A stretch of DNA of 6,161 nucleotides from Rhodobacter sp. (GTDB lineage: Bacteria > Pseudomonadota > Alphaproteobacteria > Rhodobacterales > Rhodobacteraceae): positions 1 to 6,161 of the forward strand of contig PNNE01000042.1 in NCBI GenBank assembly GCA_013824055.1. Reading direction: 5' to 3'. This document shows positions 1 through 5,091 of this stretch, piece by piece; positions within the stretch are counted from its first letter, which is position 1; every line of letters begins with the position of its first letter. The notes under the pieces are model-generated. The model was not told where the DNA came from. It was given only the letters and a program-made list of their open reading frames with translations, and made no database searches. The position numbers and the translations under genes were made by a program.

Positions 1-1617
1 GCCGGACGCGCCTGGGTCCGCGCCACCCTGTCCGGAATGGACCGGGCCACGAAGGTCCGCCAGCTTTTCGTCCACATCTGCTTCGGCACCGGGCCGGAGG
101 TGGTCGACCGCATCACCGCCCTTGCCCCGGCCGGCATCACCAAGTTCTTCGGCCCCGAGGCACAGGCCGAACTCGACACCCTGGATGCCCTGCGCGGGTC
201 CGCTGCCATTCCCTACCTCGTCAGCGCCGACCTGGAAGGCAGCCGGATGAGCCCCTCGTTCGGGACCGAGGTGCCGAACCCGCTGGCGCTGGCCGCGGTG
301 GACGACGTGCAGGCCTCGGCCACCATCGCCCGGATCATGGCCGAAGAAGCGCGGGCCGCCGGGATCAACTGGTCCTTCACCCCCGTCATCGACATCAACG
401 CCCTGTTCCGGTCGCCCATCGTCGCGACGCGCGGCCTGGGATCGGACCCCGACCGCATCCGCGACCACGCGCTTGCCCATATCCGCGAGGTGCAGGCCGC
501 TGGCGTGGCCGCCACGGTCAAGCACTGGCCCGGCGAAGGTCACGATGACCGCGACCAGCACCTTGTCACAACGATCAACCCGCTGTCCATCGACGACTGG
601 CACGCCTCGCACGGCGCGCTGTACCGCGCGGCGGTCGAAGCCGGGGTGATGTCGGTCATGTCCGCCCATATCGCCTTTCCGGCCTATGTGCTGGCGCAGG
701 ACCCCGACGCAGGCGTCGAGGCCTACCGCCCCGCCTCGGTCTCTCGGCTGTTGAACCAGACGCTCTTGCGGGAAGGGCTGGGCTTCAACGGCCTCATCGT
801 GTCGGACGCGACGCCGATGGCGGGTCTTGGCGCCTGGGCGCATCGGGACCTGGCCCTGCCGGACGTGGTGTCGTCGGGCTGCGACATCATCCTGTTCTCG
901 GACGAACCCGAGGCCGACATCGCCCGGATCGAGGCCGCGCTGGACGACGGCCGGATCACCGCCGCACGGCTGGACGAAGCGATGGTCCGCATCCTGGGCC
1001 TGAAGGCCGCGCTTGACCTGCACCGGACCGGCAAGGTCCCGGCGGACCGGGCAAGGCTGGCCAGACCCGCCAGCGCCGAGGCCGCCCGCAGGATCACCGC
1101 CCGCGCGCCCACGCTGGTCAAGGACGTGCAGGGCATCCTGCCGCTGTCGCCCGACCGCCACCGCAGGGTTCTGGTCTACTCCACCGGCATCGTCACCCCC
1201 CTGCATGGCGACGGGATGCCGATGCTCTTCCCCGACCTGCTGCGGGCCGAGGGGTTCGACGTCACCCTCCACGACCCCGCGACCCGCCCGGACCCGCGCA
1301 GCTTCGACCTTGTGCTGTATGTCATGGCCGAAGAAACCCTGCTGACCCGCGGCCGCATCTTCCTGGACTGGAACCGCCTGACGGGCGGCATGTTCGGCGC
1401 GATGGTGCGACCCTGGCACGAGGTGCCGACGGCGCTGATCTCTTTCGGGTATCCCTACTACCTTTACGACGCGCCGCGGCTGCCCTGCGTGGTCAATGCC
1501 TATGCCACGATGGACACGATGCAGCGCGCCACGGTGGACTGTCTTCTGGGCCGCGCCCCGTTCCTGGGGACAAACCCGGTCGATCCGTTCTGCGGCCTGC
1601 CCGACGCGCGCCACTGA
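1..1617 (+). CDS. Glycoside hydrolase family 3 protein, NagZ-like (probable beta-N-acetylhexosaminidase), 5' partial
   Basis: A retaining glycosidase of family GH3, probably releasing N-acetylglucosamine-type sugars. The frame is open from base 1, and the codons before the ATG at 37 read RATLSGM then DRATKVRQLF, matching the usual GH3 N-terminal helix (xxLLxxMTLEEKVGQLF). The ATG at 37 is therefore internal and the true start lies left of the window. Counting from that Met: a sugar-binding DLEGSR motif at 65-70 (family DxEGGRV); KHWPGEGHDDRDQH at 162-175, equivalent to KHFPGHGxTxxDSH of NagZ, keeping the Asp173/His175 acid-base dyad; the nucleophile Asp257 in GLIVSDATPMAG (gac at 805-807). 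Residues about 370-510 form a smaller C-terminal alpha/beta domain, as in two-domain Bacillus-type NagZ. I see no beta-glucosidase-type fibronectin domain. The dyad argues for amino-sugar rather than glucoside specificity, but the substrate is inferred. It converges on the BrkB-family gene with an 18-bp gap. Confidence 0.9.
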   Translation, partial: AGRAWVRATLSGMDRATKVRQLFVHICFGTGPEVVDRITALAPAGITKFFGPEAQAELDTLDALRGSAAIPYLVSADLEGSRMSPSFGTEVPNPLALAAVDDVQASATIARIMAEEARAAGINWSFTPVIDINALFRSPIVATRGLGSDPDRIRDHALAHIREVQAAGVAATVKHWPGEGHDDRDQHLVTTINPLSIDDWHASHGALYRAAVEAGVMSVMSAHIAFPAYVLAQDPDAGVEAYRPASVSRLLNQTLLREGLGFNGLIVSDATPMAGLGAWAHRDLALPDVVSSGCDIILFSDEPEADIARIEAALDDGRITAARLDEAMVRILGLKAALDLHRTGKVPADRARLARPASAEAARRITARAPTLVKDVQGILPLSPDRHRRVLVYSTGIVTPLHGDGMPMLFPDLLRAEGFDVTLHDPATRPDPRSFDLVLYVMAEETLLTRGRIFLDWNRLTGGMFGAMVRPWHEVPTALISFGYPYYLYDAPRLPCVVNAYATMDTMQRATVDCLLGRAPFLGTNPVDPFCGLPDARH

Positions 1618-1663
1618 CGGCTTCCCGACGCGCGCCTACCTCAGCCGCCGCATCCGCGCGTCG
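1600..1663. repeat. Direct plus inverted repeat cluster at a convergent gene junction
   Basis: The 13-mer CCCGACGCGCGCC occurs at 1600-1612 (last GH3 codons) and again, identical, at 1624-1636 (at the BrkB-family stop). Its core CGACGCGCG is also present inverted as CGCGCGTCG at 1655-1663. The 1626-1634 and 1655-1663 copies could form a 9-bp stem with a 20-nt loop. This is the only hairpin candidate I see at this 18-bp convergent junction, so it may help stop transcription. It has no good T-run on either strand, and GC-rich DNA throws up such words easily. Confidence 0.35.
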
Positions 1664-2475
1664 AGTTCCGCATTTATCGCTCCGCCCAGCAGGATCGACC
1701 AGACCGACAGGTAAAGCCACATCATCAGGATGATCACCGCGCCAATCGAGCCGTAGATCGCATTGTAGCTGTTGAAATTGGCAAGATAGACCGAGAACCC
1801 CATCGACGCCCCCGCCCAGGCGGCCGCCGCGACCAGCACACCCACCGAGATCCAGGGCGAGCGGAACCCGCCCGGCACGTTCGGGCCAAAGCGGTACAGG
1901 ATCGACAGGCAGGTGACGACCAGCAGGAACATCGCCCCCCAGGGCAGGACCTTTATCAGCCAGGCCTCGAAGGTGCCGAAACGAACATAGGACAGAAGGA
2001 TGGGCACCACGACAACCGTGACCAGTGCCACGAACAAGGCCGCGATCAGCGCGCCGGTCAGCAGGAAGTCGACCGCCCAGCCCTTGATCCAGCCGCGCGG
2101 CTGCGAGCGGTGCACCACGTCCAGCCCCTGCACCAGTGCCGAAACCCCAGCCCGCGCCGAGTAGAGCGCGATCAGCAAGGATAGCAGGGTCGTCCACTGA
2201 AGCGCGGAACGCGGGGCGGTGATAAGTCCGATCACTTGATCGTGGATCAGAATTCCGGCCTCGGGCGGCAAAAAGCGTTCGGCCACGGTCAGGTAGCCTT
2301 CGATCACGCTGGGGTCGGCGAACATCCCCCAGACCGCGACGGCGGCCGCCAGGCCGGGAAAGACCGCGAACATCGCAAAGAAGGCCACGCCCGCCGCGAT
2401 CAGGCCGAAATGCCCGTCTCCGACCCGCGTCCAGACGCAGACCAGAAAGTCCCAAACCTCGCGCACGATCTTCAT
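1636..2475 (-). CDS. YihY/virulence factor BrkB family inner-membrane protein
   Basis: A 279-residue integral inner-membrane protein of the YihY/BrkB family (once mislabelled RNase BN). Its molecular function is not firmly established; transport or envelope roles have been proposed. Hydrophobic segments at about 24-50, 92-112, 133-160, 172-195, 208-232 and 241-266 suggest six helices. Family hallmarks are the N-terminal GVAFFAMFAVFPGLAA stretch and the C-terminal run from YNAIYGSIGAVI (238-249) through WLYLSVWSILLGGAINAEL (253-271). Length is typical. The ATG at 2475 is preceded by GGGGGA (plus-strand 2486-2491) with 10-nt spacing, an acceptable ribosome site. It ends in TAG 18 bp from the convergent GH3 gene and is divergent from the aldo/keto reductase across 85 bp. 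The tail is basic (RMRRLR), fitting a cytoplasmic C-terminus. Family assignment is confident; role is unknown. Confidence 0.92.
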   Translation of the reverse strand: MKIVREVWDFLVCVWTRVGDGHFGLIAAGVAFFAMFAVFPGLAAAVAVWGMFADPSVIEGYLTVAERFLPPEAGILIHDQVIGLITAPRSALQWTTLLSLLIALYSARAGVSALVQGLDVVHRSQPRGWIKGWAVDFLLTGALIAALFVALVTVVVVPILLSYVRFGTFEAWLIKVLPWGAMFLLVVTCLSILYRFGPNVPGGFRSPWISVGVLVAAAAWAGASMGFSVYLANFNSYNAIYGSIGAVIILMMWLYLSVWSILLGGAINAELDARMRRLR

Positions 2476-2511
2476 GCGCCAACCATCCCCCGGATTGCCG
2501 CCCGGCGCAAC

Positions 2512-2540
2512 TTGAAGCCTCTGCGCCGCCGTCGCATGAT
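2512..2540 (+). promoter_or_regulatory. Candidate sigma70-type promoter for the aldo/keto reductase gene
   Basis: TTGAAG (2512-2517) and CATGAT (2535-2540) each match the -35 and -10 consensus at four of six positions and are separated by exactly 17 bp. Transcription would start near 2547, leaving a very short leader that still includes the AGGAGG at 2550-2555. This is sequence resemblance only; alphaproteobacterial promoters are often poor consensus matches. Confidence 0.33.
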
Positions 2541-2550
2541 GGCACCATCA
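2537..2550. promoter_or_regulatory. Small dyad (possible operator) overlapping the candidate -10
   Basis: TGATGG-CA-CCATCA is a perfect 6-bp inverted repeat with a 2-bp centre. The centre is too tight for an RNA hairpin, so if it is functional it would be a protein-binding dyad. It overlaps the candidate -10 element and the predicted transcription start of the reductase gene, and ends at the Shine-Dalgarno, where a repressor would act. No regulator gene is visible nearby. Confidence 0.25.
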
Positions 2551-2555
2551 GGAGG
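2550..2555 (+). promoter_or_regulatory. Ribosome binding site of the aldo/keto reductase gene
   Basis: A full AGGAGG lies 5 nt before the ATG at 2561. It is the strongest Shine-Dalgarno in the window and fixes the start of this gene; good translation is expected. Confidence 0.85.
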
Positions 2556-2560
2556 ATGCC

Positions 2561-3586
2561 ATGACCTACACCCCCGCCGCCGACCGCTATCAGCGGATGA
2601 TCTACAACCGCTGTGGCCGGTCCGGCCTCAAGCTGCCCGCGATCAGCCTTGGTCTGTGGCACAACTTCGGCCACGACACGCCGCATGCCACCAAGCAGGC
2701 GATCTGCCGCACGGCCTTTGACCTGGGAATCACCCATTTCGACCTGGCGAACAACTACGGCCCGCCGCCCGGCAGCGCGGAGGAGGCCTTCGGCGAGCTT
2801 CTGGCGACCGATTTCCGCGGCCTGCGGGATGAACTGATCATCTCGTCCAAGGCCGGCTACCTGATGTGGGACGGCCCCTACGGCGAATGGGGCAGCCGCA
2901 AGTATGTCATCGCATCCTGCGACCAGTCGCTGAAACGGATGGGCCTTGATTACGTCGACATCTTCTATTCCCACCGCTTCGACCCCGACACGCCGCTGGA
3001 AGAGACGATGGGTGCCCTTGACCACATCGTCCGCTCGGGCCGCGCGCAGTACATCGGCATCTCCAGCTACAACAGCCAGCGCACGCGTGAGGCGGTGGCG
3101 ATCCTGAAGGACCTTGGCACACCCCTGCTGATCCACCAGCCCAGCTACAACATCCTGAACCGCTGGGTCGAAACCGACGGGCTGAAGGACACGCTGAAAG
3201 AGCTTGGCGTCGGCTCCATCGCCTTCGTGCCGCTGGCGCAGGGCATCCTGACCAACAAGTACCTGAACGGCATCCCGGCGGGCAGCCGCGCGGCGCAGGA
3301 CAAGTCGCTGCATCCGTCCGTGGTGGAAAAGGCGCTTGGCTCGGTCAGGAAGCTGAACGACATGGCCGCCGCCCGGGGCCAGACGCTGGCGCAGATGGCG
3401 CTGGCCTGGGTCCTGCGGGGCGGCGGGATCACCACGGCGCTGATCGGGGCATCCAGGCCCGAACAGGTCGTGGACTGCGTCGGCGCGCTGGAAAAGCTGG
3501 ACTTCACCGCCGAAGAACTCGCCCGGATCGACGCCATCTCCGAGGAAAAGGACATCAACCTCTGGGCGCGGTCGTCCGAGGATTAA
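2561..3586 (+). CDS. gpr: L-glyceraldehyde 3-phosphate reductase (aldo/keto reductase, YghZ/Gpr type)
   Basis: A cytosolic NADPH-dependent aldo/keto reductase of the YghZ/Kv-beta-like group. The E. coli relative (Gpr, YghZ, also called MgrA) reduces L-glyceraldehyde 3-phosphate, a toxic non-enzymatic triose phosphate, to glycerol phosphate, and also reduces methylglyoxal. At 341 residues it is close to the E. coli protein (about 346). From memory of that protein, several blocks are nearly identical: LPAISLGLWHNFGH, FDLGITHFDLANNYGPPPGS, QSLKRMGLDYVDIFYSHR, LLIHQPSYNILNRWV and LIGASRPEQ. The AKR tetrad is complete: Asp61, Tyr66, Lys97, His138. The C-terminal cofactor loop IGASRPEQV (295-303) and the end NLWARSSED match the subgroup. 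The start is fixed by an AGGAGG 5 nt upstream. The gene stands alone on the plus strand, divergent from the BrkB-family gene and followed 6 nt later by a terminator hairpin. Substrate is by homology. Confidence 0.94.
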   Translation: MTYTPAADRYQRMIYNRCGRSGLKLPAISLGLWHNFGHDTPHATKQAICRTAFDLGITHFDLANNYGPPPGSAEEAFGELLATDFRGLRDELIISSKAGYLMWDGPYGEWGSRKYVIASCDQSLKRMGLDYVDIFYSHRFDPDTPLEETMGALDHIVRSGRAQYIGISSYNSQRTREAVAILKDLGTPLLIHQPSYNILNRWVETDGLKDTLKELGVGSIAFVPLAQGILTNKYLNGIPAGSRAAQDKSLHPSVVEKALGSVRKLNDMAAARGQTLAQMALAWVLRGGGITTALIGASRPEQVVDCVGALEKLDFTAEELARIDAISEEKDINLWARSSED

Positions 3587-3592
3587 GGGAAA

Positions 3593-3614
3593 GGGGCGGC
3601 CCTGAAGCCGCCCC
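3593..3614. terminator. Probable bidirectional terminator shared by two convergent genes
   Basis: GGGGCGGC (3593-3600), loop CCTGAA, then GCCGCCCC (3607-3614): a perfect 8-bp GC stem. It lies 6 nt after the TAA of the reductase gene and 6 nt after the TGA of the phytase-like gene, filling the 34-bp convergent gap. On the minus strand the stem is followed by TTTCCCTTAA, a partial U-tract, so it looks best as terminator of the phytase-like gene. On the plus strand no T-run follows, so termination there would be weaker. Confidence 0.72.
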
Positions 3615-3620
3615 GCCCGG

Positions 3621-4970
3621 TCACTTCGCCGCCAGAAGCTCTGGCACCGACAGCAGCACGAACTCGTTGTCCGCCGCCTTGTCCAGCGCCCGGCCCGAGG
3701 AGTAGGGCAGGTTGTTGTCCACGGCGACCATGATATGCGTGTCGTCCACCTTCATCACGTTCTCGATGGTGAAGAACGGCAGGGTGAAGGTCCCGGCCTG
3801 CCCCCCCGCAGTCTTTAGCCGCGCCTTGCCGTCGGGATCGGCGATGTTCATCAGGTCGACATAGCCCAGGCGCTTCACAAAGCCCTCGGCGTCGATCTGC
3901 GCGGTGTCGATCAGCACGATCCGCTTCAGCATCGCCGGCAGCGGAAAGCAGTCCGGCGCCGGGTCGCCCGCGCATTTCAGGGCAGGCAGCCCCTCGCCGT
4001 TGTCGCGCTCGATCACCAGAGCGCGCGTTTCGTCGATGAAGTTGAAGTCGCCGATCGCGGTTGCCCCTTTGGCCAGCGCGAACTTGAACTCTGCCCCGGT
4101 CCATTCGCCCTTGGCCGGATCGAAGGCCCGCACGGGCAGCGCGGTGCCCGCAGGCTTGCCATCCTCGCCCAGAAGCGGCCTTTCGGCCATTGCCCACAAC
4201 AGGTTCGTCCCCGGCTGCAGCGCCATGCCCTCGTAACCGCCCGACCGCTGCACGGTCCAGTCCTTTCCCGCCACGGACACAGCGCTGATGCCGGGCGAGT
4301 CCGGCCCTTTCAGCTGCAAATCGCCCTGCATCGTCGGGTAGACCGCCAGCACCTTGCCATCCAGTGCCACACGCAGGATGTAGGGGCCGAATTCCTCACC
4401 GATCCACAGCTCGCCGTTCAGAAGCTGGATGCTTTCAGGGTCGAAGTCCGCGCCGGTCAGATAGCGGCTGTCGGTGCCCTCGTAGGCGATGCGGAACGGG
4501 ACCTTCATGTCGGGATCGCGCAGGAAGACCGTCTCTTTCACCGCGACCGACCCGCTGGCAAAGTCAGGTGCCATGCGATGGAACATCAGCAGGGCGTCGG
4601 GGCTGTTCGCCTTGGTGCCAAAGCCGTTGTCGGTCAGGATGAAGACAGACCCGTCCTCTGCCAGGTTCATCGCCAGGCCCGAAAGCCCTTGCAGCGGCTG
4701 GCCCTCGAACGGCAGCGACAGGCCGGTCGGCCGCTTGCCATGCATCGCGCCGGTGTCGCCGGGGACGGTCCCGGCCTCCATCACGCGGGCCGAGCCGGTG
4801 AACTTGCCCGACATCTGCGCGTCCTGCGGCGCATCGGCGGGCGGGGGAACGAAGGTTGCCGCCGGGATCAGGGCATGGCCCGCAAGCCTGGCGGGGAAGG
4901 TGGTTTCGGCACCGGCGGGCAGGGCCAGTCCGGACAAGGCAGTGCATAGGGCAAGATGGCGCAGGCGCAT
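3621..4970 (-). CDS. Secreted esterase-like activity of phytase family protein
   Basis: An exported protein of 449 residues matching the phytase-like beta-propeller family (Pfam 'Esterase-like activity of phytase'). The family is named for phytase-associated esterase activity; the true substrate of most members is unknown. The open frame extends back to 5120, but the start is placed at 4970 because the next residues, MRLRHLALCTALSGLALPAGA, form a textbook Sec signal peptide with likely cleavage after AGA (residue 21), and a GGAG sits 8 nt upstream. The extra 50 codons would overlap gltB and read as an Arg/Pro-rich non-protein sequence. Propeller motifs: LQGLSGLAMN (93-102) with ILTDNGFGTK (111-120); FDPESIQLLNGELWIGEEFG (176-195); GGYEGMALQPGTNLLWAMAE (244-263); ALVIERDNGEG (317-327). 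Cys333 and Cys341 bracket a short loop and could form a disulfide in the periplasm. It follows gltB on the same strand but across a hairpin, so it is probably its own unit. Confidence 0.88.
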   Translation of the reverse strand: MRLRHLALCTALSGLALPAGAETTFPARLAGHALIPAATFVPPPADAPQDAQMSGKFTGSARVMEAGTVPGDTGAMHGKRPTGLSLPFEGQPLQGLSGLAMNLAEDGSVFILTDNGFGTKANSPDALLMFHRMAPDFASGSVAVKETVFLRDPDMKVPFRIAYEGTDSRYLTGADFDPESIQLLNGELWIGEEFGPYILRVALDGKVLAVYPTMQGDLQLKGPDSPGISAVSVAGKDWTVQRSGGYEGMALQPGTNLLWAMAERPLLGEDGKPAGTALPVRAFDPAKGEWTGAEFKFALAKGATAIGDFNFIDETRALVIERDNGEGLPALKCAGDPAPDCFPLPAMLKRIVLIDTAQIDAEGFVKRLGYVDLMNIADPDGKARLKTAGGQAGTFTLPFFTIENVMKVDDTHIMVAVDNNLPYSSGRALDKAADNEFVLLSVPELLAAK

Positions 4971-4978
4971 GACAGGGG

Positions 4979-4982
4979 CTCC
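4979..4982 (-). promoter_or_regulatory. Shine-Dalgarno that decides the phytase-like gene start
   Basis: On the minus strand GGAG lies 8 nt before the ATG at 4970. Together with the signal peptide it favours 4970 over the first in-frame ATG at 5120, which lies inside the gltB coding region. Confidence 0.6.
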
Positions 4983-4983
4983 A

Positions 4984-5000
4984 CTGGTCAGGTTGACCAG
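4984..5000. promoter_or_regulatory. 17-bp perfect dyad next to the phytase-like gene ribosome site
   Basis: CTGGTCA-GGT-TGACCAG: 7-bp arms with a 3-nt centre, ending one base upstream of the GGAG of the phytase-like gene. It could be a DNA operator, or an mRNA hairpin that influences ribosome access. TGGTCA/TGACCA half-sites are compatible with several regulator families (including GntR-like proteins), but I cannot assign one. Confidence 0.45.
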
Positions 5001-5057
5001 CCCTTGCTGCGGCTTGCGGGTTACGTCCGTATGACGTTGAAACGACGATCCGTCGAC

Positions 5058-5087
5058 AGGGCCCGGCCGGCAGTGCGGCCGGGCCTT
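5058..5087 (-). terminator. gltB: GC-rich hairpin downstream of gltB, likely terminator
   Basis: GGCCCGGCCG (5060-5069), loop GCAGTG, then CGGCCGGGCC (5076-5085): a perfect 10-bp stem, extendable by a G-T and an A-T pair. It begins 4 nt after the gltB stop codon on the minus strand. The following minus-strand bases (CTGTCGACGG) have no proper U-run, so it may need Rho or act as a 3'-end stabiliser. A smaller hairpin, CGACG-GAT-CGTCG (5043-5055), follows and ends in TTTCAAC. The hairpins separate gltB from the phytase-like gene. Confidence 0.6.
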
Positions 5088-5091
5088 GCGA

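Noticed and set aside
1493..3313. A 606-codon open frame on the minus strand running antisense to the end of GH3, through the BrkB-family gene and most of the reductase gene.
   Set aside because: It is longer than either gene it covers, but its translation is Arg/Gly/Ala-rich with no recognisable domain, and parts are an out-of-frame reading of the BrkB-family gene. Long spurious frames like this are expected in high-GC DNA with third-position bias.
3145..3558. Serine-rich antisense frame within the reductase gene.
   Set aside because: Ser/Ala-rich translation is typical of the antisense strand of GC-rich genes. It has no ribosome site or domain.
3583..4197. A 204-codon minus-strand frame over the 3' part of the phytase-like gene.
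   Set aside because: It is a shifted reading of the same strand as a well-supported gene, starts inside it and has low-complexity Arg/Gly/Ala composition. It shows no sign of a programmed frameshift product.
4984..5000. Calling the CTGGTCA dyad a FadR site.
   Set aside because: The TGGTC/GACCA half-sites resemble FadR-type operators, but here the CTGGT and ACCAG halves are 7 bp apart instead of 3, and no fatty-acid gene is present.
4489..5034. Plus-strand frames of 181 and 123 codons antisense to the phytase-like gene.
   Set aside because: They mirror the signal peptide and propeller codons, have biased composition and no Shine-Dalgarno, and the minus-strand gene is clearly real.
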